Shown piece by piece: positions 47,119-55,755 of a stretch of DNA of 64,000 nucleotides; within the stretch, counting starts at the first letter, position 1; each line of letters opens with the position of its first letter. The notes beneath the pieces were generated by a model. The model saw only the letters and a list, made by a program, of their open reading frames with translations. It was not told where the DNA came from and did not search any database. Position numbers and translations under genes: made by a program. Origin of the DNA: ZC4RG30 sp963726085 (GTDB lineage: Bacteria; Pseudomonadota; Gammaproteobacteria; Steroidobacterales; Steroidobacteraceae); assembly GCA_963726085.1 (NCBI GenBank), contig CAVSAR010000001.1:558001-622000 (forward strand). Direction: 5' to 3'.

Positions 47119-47886
47119 TCAGCCGAAACGCCCGGTGATGTAGTTCTCGGTTAGCTTGTGACGCGGATTGGTGAATATCTTGTCCGTCTCGCCGACTTCC
47201 ACCAACGAGCCGATGTGGAAATAGGCCGTGCGCTGGGAAACACGGGCCGCCTGCTGCATGGAGTGGGTCACGATCACGATCGCAAATTCCTCCTTCAGTT
47301 CGTCGATCAGGTTCTCGATGTGCAGCGTAGCCAACGGATCAAGCGCCGAGCACGGCTCGTCCATCAGGATCACCTCCGGGCGCATCGCGATCGTGCGGGC
47401 AATGCACAACCGCTGCTGCTGGCCGCCGGACAGGCCTGTTCCCGGACGGCGCAACCGGTCCTTGACCTCCTTCCACAGGCCGGCCCGCTGCAGGCTTGAG
47501 CAAACCAGCTCGTCCAGGTCTGCCCGATGGCGCGTGAGGCCGTTGATGCGGGGTCCGTAGGCAACGTTGTCGTAGATGGACTTGGGGAACGGATTCGGTT
47601 TCTGGAACACCATGCCAACGCGGGCCCGAAGCTGGGCCGCATCCTCCCCCTTGGCATAGATATCCCGGCCCTCAAGCAGCATCGTGCCGGTTACGCGCGC
47701 CCCCGGGATGGTGTCATTCATTCGATTGAGCGCGCGCAGGAACGTGGATTTCCCGCACCCGGACGGACCGATCATCGCCAGTACCTGGCGGCGCCCAACA
47801 TCGATGCTGACATTCTTGATCGCTGGCTTGTTGGCGTAGTGGACGCTGACATTGCGGCAGCTGAACACCGGGTCCGGCACCGTCAC
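47119..47886 (-). CDS. pstB: Phosphate ABC transporter ATP-binding protein PstB (second copy)
   Basis: ATPase of the high-affinity phosphate importer. Walker A GPSGCGKST, Q-loop VFQKPNPFPKSIYDNVAYGP, signature LSGGQQQRLC and Walker B VILMDEPCSALDP are all intact. The start is uncertain: GTG at 47,886 gives 255 aa and aligns with the family; a strong GAAGGAGGT site lies 24 bases upstream with no start codon at the right distance, and a TTG at 48,075 would add a 63-residue unlike extension. It differs clearly from the neighbouring pstB, whose Q-loop reads KPTPFPMSIFDNVAFG. Confidence 0.92.
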   Translation of the reverse strand: MTVPDPVFSCRNVSVHYANKPAIKNVSIDVGRRQVLAMIGPSGCGKSTFLRALNRMNDTIPGARVTGTMLLEGRDIYAKGEDAAQLRARVGMVFQKPNPFPKSIYDNVAYGPRINGLTRHRADLDELVCSSLQRAGLWKEVKDRLRRPGTGLSGGQQQRLCIARTIAMRPEVILMDEPCSALDPLATLHIENLIDELKEEFAIVIVTHSMQQAARVSQRTAYFHIGSLVEVGETDKIFTNPRHKLTENYITGRFG

Positions 47887-48076
47887 CTCACCGACGGTTT
47901 CGCCCTTGAAACCTCCTTCGTCGAAGACGAATGCATCCGGCCCGCGCGCTGCGGGCGCAAGATTGAAATCTGCCGCTACCCGATGGCCCGGTTTCTGCGC
48001 GAAATGTCGGTCGAAGTATTCATTTTGGTAAGGTACTCCCGTCAGAAACAGGCGTCTCGGGCACGCCGCAAGCAAC

Positions 48077-48889
48077 CTATCCGAATCGGCCAGTAACGTA
48101 GTCGTCAGTACGTTGGTCGCGCGGCGCCGTGAACATCTGCGCCGTCGGCCCGACCTCAACGAGTTCGCCCAAGAGCATGAATGCCGTGACATTTGAGATG
48201 CGCGCGGCCTGCTGCAGGTTATGCGTCACGATCGCAATGCAGTACTTTTCGGCCAGGCTCTGCAACGTCTCCTCGACACGCAGCGTGGATATGGGATCCA
48301 GGGCCGCCGTGGGCTCATCGAACAGGATGACCTCCGGCTGCACCGCAATAGTTCGTGCAATGCACAGGCGCTGCTGCTGGCCGCCAGAAAGGCCGCGCCC
48401 GTCCTCGTCCAGCTTGCCCTTGACTTCGTCCCACATCGCCGCGTCGCGCAGCGCTGATTCAACGCGCTGCTCAAGCTCGGCGCGGGCAATCCGCCGCGAC
48501 ATCCGCAAGCCGAAGGCGACATTGTCGAAGATGGACATCGGGAACGGGGTTGGCTTCTGGAACACCATGCCGACGCGAAAACGCAGGCTCGCGATGTCCA
48601 CGTTCGGCGCCAGTATGTTCTGGCCATCCAGCAGCACCTCCCCTGCGGCGCGGTGCCCCGGGTACAGCGCATACATTCGATTGAAGACGCGTAGCAGCGT
48701 TGACTTGCCACAGCCAGACGGGCCGATAAAGGCGGTAATACTCTTGTCGGCAAGCGACAGATTGATGTCACGCAAAGCCCTGGCTTCGCCGTAGAAGAAG
48801 TCCAGGTGACGGACCTGCACCTTGAACGGCGGCACGTCCGGCAAGTCGCCATTGCGTTCCACGCGCGTTGCGGCCTCGGTCGCGCTCAT
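48077..48889 (-). CDS. pstB: Phosphate ABC transporter ATP-binding protein PstB (first copy)
   Basis: ATPase of the Pst phosphate importer, 270 aa. VQVRHLDFFYGEARALRDIN is the typical N-terminal strand, followed by GPSGCGKSTLLRVFNRMY, VFQKPTPFPMSIFDNVAFGL, LSGGQQQRLC and VILFDEPTAALDP; the C-terminus TDDYVTGRFG is also characteristic. It overlaps pstA by 4 bp. The sequence is closer to the E. coli-type PstB than the copy that follows it. Confidence 0.95.
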   Translation of the reverse strand: MSATEAATRVERNGDLPDVPPFKVQVRHLDFFYGEARALRDINLSLADKSITAFIGPSGCGKSTLLRVFNRMYALYPGHRAAGEVLLDGQNILAPNVDIASLRFRVGMVFQKPTPFPMSIFDNVAFGLRMSRRIARAELEQRVESALRDAAMWDEVKGKLDEDGRGLSGGQQQRLCIARTIAVQPEVILFDEPTAALDPISTLRVEETLQSLAEKYCIAIVTHNLQQAARISNVTAFMLLGELVEVGPTAQMFTAPRDQRTDDYVTGRFG

Positions 48890-49740
48890 CAGGAGCGCCC
48901 CTTGCCGGCGTCGAGCCTGGAAACCACGAAGCGCGCCAGGATACTGAGCAGCAGTATCGAGATGGTAATCAGTAGCGCGCCGGACCAGGCAAGTTGCTGC
49001 CAGTTTTTGTAGGGGCTGAGCGCGAACTGGAAGATGACAACCGGCAGGTTTGCCATCGGTGCGTTGAGATTGTTGCTCCAGAACTGGTTGTTCAGTGCCG
49101 TGAACAGCAATGGTGCAGTCTCGCCGCTGACGCGCGCGATTGCCAGCAGCAGCCCGGTGACGATGCCACTGCGGGCCGCCGGATAGACGATGTCCAGGAT
49201 CGTGCGCCACTTGTAGGCACCCAGGGCCGTCGAGGCGTCCTTCATTCCCTGCGGCACCAGCCGCAGCATGTCTTCGGTAGTTCGCACCATGACCGGTACC
49301 GAGATAATCGCCAGCGCGACCGCCCCGGCGATGGCCGAAAAATGACCCATCCGGACAACGATCAACTCGTACACGAACAACCCGACGATTATTGACGGCG
49401 CACTCAGTAATACGTCGTTCACGAAGCGGATCACCGAACTCAACCGAGAGCTGCGCCCGTACTCAGCCAGATAGGTGCCAGCCAGCACGCCGACCGGTGC
49501 GCTAACGGCAATGGCCAGCAGGGTCATAACCACGCTGCCGAATATCGCATTGAGCAGCCCGCCAGCGCTGCCCGGTGGCGGCGTGTTCTGCGTGAACAGC
49601 TCCAGCGACAGGCCGGCCACACCACGCTTCAGCAGCGTCCACAGAATCGCGCCCAGGAATGCCAGTCCAAAAAGTGTCGCCAGCCCCGACAAGGCCAGGG
49701 CCATGAAATTGATCAGCTTGCGGTACAGGTGGCGGTTCAT
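48889..49740 (-). CDS. pstA: Phosphate ABC transporter permease PstA
   Basis: One of two membrane permeases forming the phosphate channel; 283 aa with about six membrane helices. The BPD-type coupling region is TTEDMLRLVPQGMKDASTAL followed by GAYKWRTILDIVYPAARSGI, which docks on PstB. ATGA overlaps on both sides join it to pstC and pstB, implying coupled translation and fixed stoichiometry. Confidence 0.95.
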   Translation of the reverse strand: MNRHLYRKLINFMALALSGLATLFGLAFLGAILWTLLKRGVAGLSLELFTQNTPPPGSAGGLLNAIFGSVVMTLLAIAVSAPVGVLAGTYLAEYGRSSRLSSVIRFVNDVLLSAPSIIVGLFVYELIVVRMGHFSAIAGAVALAIISVPVMVRTTEDMLRLVPQGMKDASTALGAYKWRTILDIVYPAARSGIVTGLLLAIARVSGETAPLLFTALNNQFWSNNLNAPMANLPVVIFQFALSPYKNWQQLAWSGALLITISILLLSILARFVVSRLDAGKGRS

Positions 49741-50726
49741 ACGGTCGACATCGCGCGCCGGTCAAGTCGCATCAGCATCAGCCTCGCGGCTGCGATGACT
49801 ATGAATGTAATGACGAACAACAGCGCCCCGAGGGCCACCAGCGAGGACGTGTACAGGTCACCAACGGCCTCGGTGAATTCATTGGCAATGGATGCCGAGA
49901 TCGTGGTGCCCGGAGCCAGCAGAGATGAGCCGACACGGTGCGCATTGCCGATCACGAAGGTAACGGCCATGGTTTCGCCCAGTGCGCGCCCCAGCCCCAG
50001 CATGATGCCACCGACCATTCCGGCACGTGAATAGGGCACGACCACGTTCCAGACTACTTCCCAGGTCGTGGCACCCAGTCCGTAGCCGGACTCCTTCAAC
50101 ACATCAGGTACCGTCTCGAAGACATCGCGCATCACCGCCGAAATGAACGGCAGGATCATGATTGCCAGGACGAAACTGGCCGTCAGGATGCCGATACCGA
50201 ACGGCGGCCCCTGGAACAGGACGCCGATCCCGGCGATCGATCCCAGGTGTTCTATGAGCCAGGGCTGGACGCTGTGCTGCAGGATTGGCGACAGCACGAA
50301 CAGACCCCAGATGCCGAAGATGATGCTCGGTACGCCGGCCAGCAGCTCAATGGCGACACCGACGGGCCGCTTGAGCCAGCGCGGGGACAGCTCGGTAAGG
50401 AAAATGGCGATGCCGAAGCTCACCGGCACGGCGATCAGAATCGCGATCAGCGACGTAATCAGCGTGCCGTAAATAGCCGCCAGGGCACCGAACTTGTCGG
50501 TTACCGGGTTCCAGACTTGCCGTGTGAGGAAGTCCAGCTTGAAAGTAGAAAGTGCCGGCCAGGCGCCCTTTATAAGCGCTACGGCCACGCCACCCAACAG
50601 CGTCAGCACCAGCAGCGCGGCGACCAGCGTTGCGGTACGAAATACCCGCTCGCCAGCGCGCTGCCGACGGATATGCGGCGAATCGGTCGACAGGGAATCC
50701 TCGATCACGTAGTTGTTTTCCGTCAA
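49737..50726 (-). CDS. pstC: Phosphate ABC transporter permease PstC
   Basis: Partner permease of PstA; 329 aa with six predicted membrane helices. The coupling loop is RDVFETVPDVLKESGYGLGA followed by TTWEVVWNVVVPYSRAGMVG, and GVPSIIFGIWGLFVL is another family segment. It is 99 bp from pstS, with a strong hairpin in that gap. Confidence 0.95.
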   Translation of the reverse strand: MTENNYVIEDSLSTDSPHIRRQRAGERVFRTATLVAALLVLTLLGGVAVALIKGAWPALSTFKLDFLTRQVWNPVTDKFGALAAIYGTLITSLIAILIAVPVSFGIAIFLTELSPRWLKRPVGVAIELLAGVPSIIFGIWGLFVLSPILQHSVQPWLIEHLGSIAGIGVLFQGPPFGIGILTASFVLAIMILPFISAVMRDVFETVPDVLKESGYGLGATTWEVVWNVVVPYSRAGMVGGIMLGLGRALGETMAVTFVIGNAHRVGSSLLAPGTTISASIANEFTEAVGDLYTSSLVALGALLFVITFIVIAAARLMLMRLDRRAMSTV

Positions 50727-50738
50727 CTGAGCCGCGCA

Positions 50739-50768
50739 GATACCGCCTCACCCATGTGAGGCGGCATC
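50739..50768 (-). terminator. Long hairpin between pstS and pstC
   Basis: Minus strand: arms GATGCCGCCTCAC and GTGAGGCGGTATC, 13 pairs including one G-U, with a 4-nt loop. No U-tract follows, so it more likely blocks 3' exonucleases or attenuates, leaving more mRNA for the abundant binding protein PstS than for the permeases. That role is inferred. Confidence 0.65.
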
Positions 50769-50825
50769 CATTTCTGCTGGACCTAGATTACCTGCATCCG
50801 CAGCGGCCGTCGCCAGTTCGATCGG

Positions 50826-51869
50826 TTACTTGCCAGGGAACGCCGGCGCGCCCTTGATCTGCGCCTTCCAGGTGGCGCGGATCTGCTTGATCAGCGCGTC
50901 CGGCAGCGGCACGAAGTCAAGCTCATCGGCCATCTTGCCGCCGTTGGTGAAGGACCAGTTGAAGAACTTGAGCGCGTCGGCCGATGCAACCGGATCCGTC
51001 GGGTTGGCATACATCAGGATAAAGCTCGCACCGGTTATCGGCCAGCTGGCGGCTCCATCCTGTGCGGTCAGAATCACGTAATACGACTCAGAATGCGCCC
51101 AGTCGGCGTTTGCGGCAGCCGCCTGGAAGGAAGCTGCACTGGGAGACACGGTCTTGCCGGCTTTGTTCACCAGTTGCACATAGGCCATCTTGTTCTGCTT
51201 GGCGTAGGCGTATTCGACGTAGCCGATCGCGCCATCGGTCTGCGTGGACATGTTGGCCACACCTTCATTGCCCTTGGCGCCGATGCCTACAGGCCACTGC
51301 ACGGAGGCATTGGCACCGATCTTGTCCTTGAATGTCGCGCTGGACTTGGACAGGTAATCGGTAAAGAGAAAGTTCGTACCCGAGCCATCTGAACGATATA
51401 CCGGTGCAATGGCCGTGGACGGCAACGCGACTTTCGGATTGAGCTTCTTGATGCGCGCATCGTCCCACTTGGTGATGTCGCCCATGTAGATACTGGCAGT
51501 CGTCGGGCCGTCCAGCACCAACTGACCCGGCTGCACGCCCTTGATGTTCACCACCGGCACCACGCCGCCGATGATCATCGGGAATTGCACCAGGCCGGAT
51601 TCAGTGACTTCCTTGGCCTCCAGCGGCTTGTCGGAGGCGCCAAAGGTTACTGTCTTGGCCTTGATCTGTTTTATGCCGCCACCCGAACCGATGGACTGGT
51701 AGTTAAGACCCAGGCCGGTCGCTGTCTTGTAGGCATCGGCCCATTTGGCGTAGATGGGAGCCGGGAAGGTAGCGCCTGCTCCCGAAATGTCCCCGGCATG
51801 CGCCGTGCAGGCCACCGCCACCGTAGCGGCGGCAGCGGTGAGGATCCGCATCAAGCTGGTTTGGTTCAT
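50826..51869 (-). CDS. pstS: Periplasmic phosphate-binding protein PstS
   Basis: Binds phosphate in the periplasm and hands it to PstCA; 347 aa. Signal peptide ends near TAHA (residue 25); the mature N-terminus ISGAGATFPAPIYAKWADAY and YQSIGSGGGIKQI, FGASDKPL are the phosphate-binding loops, and APVYRSDGSGTNFLFTDYL binds the ligand. AGGGAG lies 7 bases before the ATG. It is preceded by the porin gene. Confidence 0.97.
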   Translation of the reverse strand: MNQTSLMRILTAAAATVAVACTAHAGDISGAGATFPAPIYAKWADAYKTATGLGLNYQSIGSGGGIKQIKAKTVTFGASDKPLEAKEVTESGLVQFPMIIGGVVPVVNIKGVQPGQLVLDGPTTASIYMGDITKWDDARIKKLNPKVALPSTAIAPVYRSDGSGTNFLFTDYLSKSSATFKDKIGANASVQWPVGIGAKGNEGVANMSTQTDGAIGYVEYAYAKQNKMAYVQLVNKAGKTVSPSAASFQAAAANADWAHSESYYVILTAQDGAASWPITGASFILMYANPTDPVASADALKFFNWSFTNGGKMADELDFVPLPDALIKQIRATWKAQIKGAPAFPGK

Positions 51870-51923
51870 GAATCGACTCCCTGAAATCTGTAAGTTCGAA
51901 TTTCCGAATTGCCAGAGCGAAGG

Positions 51924-51943
51924 GGGCGCCGCCAGCGGCGCCC
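51924..51943 (-). terminator. GC-rich hairpin between the porin gene and pstS
   Basis: Arms GGGCGCCG and CGGCGCCC (8 bp perfect) around a CTGG loop, 7 bp after the porin stop codon. No U-tract. Probably an intercistronic stabiliser or attenuator separating an abundant porin message from pstS. Confidence 0.55.
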
Positions 51944-51950
51944 GCCAGCT

Positions 51951-53030
51951 TTAGAATTTGACTTGCGCCCACACGCCGATTTCCTGATATTTGCCGCCCT
52001 GACTCGTCAGGCCACCAATGTTGCCGTTGGCGGTATTGATAAAGCCGGTGGCCGCCGTACCGCCGCTGCCGGACACTTTTTCATCCTTGTAGACCAGCGC
52101 CAGATCCACGTTCTTGCGCGGGTGCGCCGCCAGACCAACATTGAAGTACTCGTCCTTCAGGTCCGGCGCCGTGTCCTTCTTGGGCTTGGCCGAATCGCCC
52201 CGGGCAAATACGCTCCATGTCGTCCCGAAGTCGAACGACCCCCAAATGGAAAAGCCATCGGCCTTGTCCGACACCACGGTGGTGACATTGGCCCAGTCGT
52301 TGGCCTCGAAATACTCGCCGCCCACGTGAAACCCGCCCAATGTATAGGCGAGCAGGACGTCGAATCGGTCAGCCGTGTGATAGGTCGTGGCCCCCTCGAT
52401 GTCCTTGCCGAGCTTGCCGGTGTAGTAGCCAATGGCTCCCGTCAATCCCGGCAGGGGCGTGATACTGACGCGACCCTCAAAATCCATCGAGTTGGAGCGG
52501 GTGGGGTTCTTGTAGCCACCTCCATTGATCACCGAGGCGGAGTACGCGAACACCCCGCCACCCATCTTGCCGTTGGCGTTGAGGCCCCAGTCGGCCGACG
52601 TGCCGAACTTCAGCCGGTCAATGATCACGTTCTCGACCCAGCGGTAGCCGTACACGTCCTCGGCGAAGGGCACCCACGGCAGGTCCGCGGACCCGGCCCG
52701 CAATACTGCGGCGTCGGACAGCTTTGCCTGCACGAACAGCTTTTTGATGTAGACGTCCGTCTGCCCGATCGCACTGAGGTAGTTGAAGTCGGTCACGGCC
52801 TGCATGGACCAGGTGTCGTCAAACTTGTGGTCGACGCCAATGTAGAGGCGCTTGGCATCAAATCCGGTGCCGCTGGCTGCCGTCTTCTTGCCATCGCTCG
52901 TCGCGTCGACGTTGGTGATGTCCAGGAACGTCTTGCCGCTGATGGTGGTGACCTCATCAGCCAGCGCCACGCCCGCGCTGGCTGCCAGGCAGGCTACCGC
53001 GCAGGAAACAGACAGGATCTTGTTGAACAT
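51951..53030 (-). CDS. Outer-membrane porin, probably phosphate-regulated
   Basis: A 359-aa outer-membrane beta-barrel. Signal peptide ends near VALA (residue 24); the rest alternates in short amphipathic strands with Gly/Asp/Asn-rich turns, and the protein ends in Phe (WAQVKF), as exported barrels do. It is the first gene downstream of a Pho box and is followed by pstS, so it most likely admits phosphate or other anions when phosphate is short. I cannot assign it to OprP by sequence; a generic porin under Pho control is the safe reading. Confidence 0.82.
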   Translation of the reverse strand: MFNKILSVSCAVACLAASAGVALADEVTTISGKTFLDITNVDATSDGKKTAASGTGFDAKRLYIGVDHKFDDTWSMQAVTDFNYLSAIGQTDVYIKKLFVQAKLSDAAVLRAGSADLPWVPFAEDVYGYRWVENVIIDRLKFGTSADWGLNANGKMGGGVFAYSASVINGGGYKNPTRSNSMDFEGRVSITPLPGLTGAIGYYTGKLGKDIEGATTYHTADRFDVLLAYTLGGFHVGGEYFEANDWANVTTVVSDKADGFSIWGSFDFGTTWSVFARGDSAKPKKDTAPDLKDEYFNVGLAAHPRKNVDLALVYKDEKVSGSGGTAATGFINTANGNIGGLTSQGGKYQEIGVWAQVKF

Positions 53031-53142
53031 AGAATTATTCGGGCTCCCAGTTGGTTATTAGTTGCGGTTGCGAAGTCCGGCGCGCCAAAGTCATCTTGCT
53101 GCGGTTTTGCGGCCAACACGTCCTCCGTCAGGGCAGCATTAG

Positions 53143-53170
53143 ATGACTCTTATGTGACAGCCTTGTGACA
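53143..53170 (-). promoter_or_regulatory. Pho box (three PhoB half-sites) for the porin-pst operon
   Basis: Minus strand half-sites TGTCAC, TGTCAC and AGTCAT begin at 53,170, 53,159 and 53,148, exactly 11 bp apart, the spacing PhoB dimers require. A TAATGC -10-like sequence follows at 53,141-53,136. It sits 113 bp before the porin start. The gap 53,031-53,365 holds this box and the divergent dapE promoter and nothing else recognised. Confidence 0.88.
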
Positions 53171-53279
53171 CGCCGCAAAGTGGTCAAACCGCTAGTTGCG
53201 CCGTCCTGACCCGCTATATCCGGCCACGGCAATCCGCAAGTCGACCCCAAGCCTGCGAGCCACGTCCCAAGGCGACGAC

Positions 53280-53308
53280 TTGATTTGCCCCGCGGGCGAC
53301 CGTATAAA
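53280..53308 (+). promoter_or_regulatory. Sigma-70 promoter for dapE
   Basis: -35 TTGATT (53,280-53,285), 17-bp spacer, -10 TATAAA (53,303-53,308). Transcription would begin near 53,315, about 50 nt before the TTG start of dapE. Confidence 0.72.
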
Positions 53309-53365
53309 CACGGCGCTTCCAAATTACCCGACCAGCGCCGGCAGGCCGCCCGAAGGACACCGCCA

Positions 53366-54499
53366 TTGGAGATCTCTGAGACGCTCGCGCTGACCCAGGA
53401 ACTGGTGTCGCGCGCTTCGCTGACCCCTTCGGACAACGGCTGCCAGGAATTGATGGCTTCCCGCCTCAGGGCAGCCGGCTTCACCGTCGAGAAGATGCCG
53501 TTCGGGAACGTCGAGAACTTCTGGGCGCGGCGCGGCACCAAGGGCCCGGTGCTGTGTTTCGCCGGCCATACCGACGTCGTGCCTACCGGCCCGCTGGAGG
53601 AGTGGCGCTCGGATCCCTTCAAGCCCACCGTGGTGGATGGCCGGCTCTACGGCCGCGGCGCGGCCGACATGAAAAGCGGGCTGGCGGCCATGGTGACGGC
53701 CTGCGAGAGCTTCGTGCGCCAACACCCGGACCATCGCGGGTCGATTGCATTCCTGATCACCAGCGACGAGGAAGGGCCGTCCGTGGACGGCACCAAGCGG
53801 GTGGTCGAGGCGCTCAAGGCGCGTGGCGAGAAAATCGACTGGTGCATCGTTGGCGAGCCCTCGAGCGAGCACCGGGCCGGCGATACCATCAAGATCGGGC
53901 GGCGCGGGTCATTCAGCGGCCGCCTGTCGGTGTATGGCGTCCAGGGGCACATTGCGTATCCGCAGCTGGCCGAAAACCCGGTGCATACATTTGCCCCTGC
54001 CCTGGTGGAGCTGACCCGCCATGTCTGGGACCAGGGCAATGCGCACTTCCAGCCCACGAGCTTCCAGATTTCCAATATTGGCGCCGGAACCGGGGCGCCC
54101 AACGTCATACCGGGGGAATTGAAGGCCAGGTTCAACCTGCGCTACTCGCCCGAGCAGACACAGGAGGCATTGAAAAAGACGGTTGAAGGCATCCTGGAGA
54201 AGCACAAGCTGCGTTACTCCATAGAGTGGTACGTTTCCGGCGAGCCCTTTTACACGGCCCCGGGCGCACTCTCAGACGCGGTGACGGCTGCCGTGCACGA
54301 AGTAACCGGCATTTCGCCGCAAATGACCACCGGCGGCGGGACCTCTGATGGTCGCTTCATCGCCACCATGGGGACCCAGGTGGTGGAACTGGGCGTGACC
54401 AACGCCAGCATCCATAAAGTCAACGAATCCGTCGCCGTCGAGGAACTCGACGCACTGCACACAATGTACGTCAGGCTGCTCCAGAAGCTGCTTGCCTGA
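53366..54499 (+). CDS. dapE: Succinyl-diaminopimelate desuccinylase
   Basis: Zinc hydrolase removing succinate from N-succinyl-L,L-DAP, the step after DapC; 377 aa. Metal and catalytic motifs are FAGHTDVVPTG, GRGAADMKSGLAA, TSDEEGPSVDGT and VGEPSSE. The start is TTG at 53,366 with AAGGA upstream at good distance; no ATG occurs before LALTQELVSRASLTP. It sits 7 kb from dapC/dapD with the pst operon between, and its 3' end overlaps dsbB by 29 bp. Confidence 0.95.
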   Translation: MEISETLALTQELVSRASLTPSDNGCQELMASRLRAAGFTVEKMPFGNVENFWARRGTKGPVLCFAGHTDVVPTGPLEEWRSDPFKPTVVDGRLYGRGAADMKSGLAAMVTACESFVRQHPDHRGSIAFLITSDEEGPSVDGTKRVVEALKARGEKIDWCIVGEPSSEHRAGDTIKIGRRGSFSGRLSVYGVQGHIAYPQLAENPVHTFAPALVELTRHVWDQGNAHFQPTSFQISNIGAGTGAPNVIPGELKARFNLRYSPEQTQEALKKTVEGILEKHKLRYSIEWYVSGEPFYTAPGALSDAVTAAVHEVTGISPQMTTGGGTSDGRFIATMGTQVVELGVTNASIHKVNESVAVEELDALHTMYVRLLQKLLA

Positions 54500-55010
54500 T
54501 TCGCGACGGGATCCAATTCAGCCCCACGCCAGCGCCGCCCAGTAGCAGCGCCCAAATTAGTACCCACTCGGGCATCGACAGTCCCAGGAAGGTCCAGTCA
54601 ATCTTGGCGCACTCGCCTGAACCGGTCAGCACCTTGCGAATGACGTCGGTAAGCGGAAACACTTCCCGCATGTACTCGAGGGTGGCGCCGCAGACGGGGA
54701 CCTTATCCGGCGGCAAGTGCTGGATATACACATGGCGCCCGGCGATCCCGACGCCGGTCAGTGCAACCGCACCGATCAGCACGGCAAAGATCCGATGCCA
54801 CAGCAGGCGCCCTTCCCCGGGTATCACCGCCAGCAGGAAGGCGATGCCAAGCCCGGTGATCGCCAGTCGCTCGAAAATGCACAGCGGGCACGGCTCATAC
54901 CCAAGGTAGTACTGCGAATACAGCGCAAAGCCCACCATGGCGAAGCACACCAGGGCCGCGACCAGATTTGCAGCGCGCCTGCACCGCGCAAGAACCTGAA
55001 ACAACTGCAT
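54471..55010 (-). CDS. dsbB: Disulfide bond formation protein DsbB
   Basis: Inner-membrane enzyme reoxidising DsbA and passing electrons to quinone; 179 aa, four membrane helices. The first Cys pair is in YEPCPLCIFERLA (Cys41, Cys44) and the second at Cys107 (VPVCGAT) and Cys134 (GSGECAKIDW). It lies 3 bp after phoU2, so it may share the phoB-phoR transcript; a link to phosphate is not implied. Confidence 0.94.
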   Translation of the reverse strand: MQLFQVLARCRRAANLVAALVCFAMVGFALYSQYYLGYEPCPLCIFERLAITGLGIAFLLAVIPGEGRLLWHRIFAVLIGAVALTGVGIAGRHVYIQHLPPDKVPVCGATLEYMREVFPLTDVIRKVLTGSGECAKIDWTFLGLSMPEWVLIWALLLGGAGVGLNWIPSRIRQAASGAA

Positions 55011-55013
55011 CGA

Positions 55014-55745
55014 TCAGGGCCTGGCCGGGGCGGTCTCGCGCAGGCTGCGCTCGACATCCTCGAGCCGCGTATGGCGCACATCCTTGCCGTGCACCATATA
55101 GATCACGTATTCGCAAAGGTTCTTGGCATGATCGCCAATTCGCTCCAGCGAACGCACGACCCACATGACATCGAGGGCGCGGCGGATGGTCCTGGGGTCT
55201 TCCATCATGAACGTGATGCATTGGCGATGGATGGCCTCGTATTCCTCGTCGACCACGCGATCCTGGCGCGCGACCCGCAAGGCGGCGTCGACATCCAGGC
55301 GCGCGAAAGCATCCAGCGCGTCATGGACCATCTCCGAGACTATCCTTCCCAGGTGCTTTATTTCCCGGTACTTGTTCTCTGGTCGCTCCATAGTTGCCAG
55401 TCGGGAAGCGATGTAGCCGATTTTTTCGCCTTCGTCGCCGATTCGTTCCAGATCGGTGATGGTCTTGATAATGGCAACGATCACCCGCAGGTCACCCGCT
55501 GCCGGTGACCGGGTGGCCAGGATGCGGCTGCATTCCTCGTCGATCGAAATTTCCATCCCGTTGACCTTGAGATCATCGATCGCAACCGATTCCCCCAGCG
55601 AGCTGTCGCCTTCAATCAGTGACGTAAGCGCGTTGGCCAGCTGCGTTTCCACAAATCCACCCATGGCCATGACCTTGGTGCGCACGCGCTCGAGGTCTTC
55701 ATTGAAGCGGCGCGAGATGTGGTGCGAGAGGTCTGCGGTTTCCAT
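55014..55745 (-). CDS. phoU: Second PhoU homologue, in the phoBR cluster
   Basis: PhoU-domain protein of 243 aa with two helical repeats and metal motifs TDLERIGDEGEKIGYIA and SLERIGDHAKNLCEYVIYM. The N-terminus (HHISRRFNEDLERVRTKVMA) resembles E. coli PhoU more closely than the pst-operon copy does. The ATG at 55,745 is chosen by alignment. Placed 10 bp after phoR, it may be the copy that talks to this kinase; that division of labour is inference. Confidence 0.94.
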   Translation of the reverse strand: METADLSHHISRRFNEDLERVRTKVMAMGGFVETQLANALTSLIEGDSSLGESVAIDDLKVNGMEISIDEECSRILATRSPAAGDLRVIVAIIKTITDLERIGDEGEKIGYIASRLATMERPENKYREIKHLGRIVSEMVHDALDAFARLDVDAALRVARQDRVVDEEYEAIHRQCITFMMEDPRTIRRALDVMWVVRSLERIGDHAKNLCEYVIYMVHGKDVRHTRLEDVERSLRETAPARP

Positions 55746-55755
55746 CGGATGTCCT

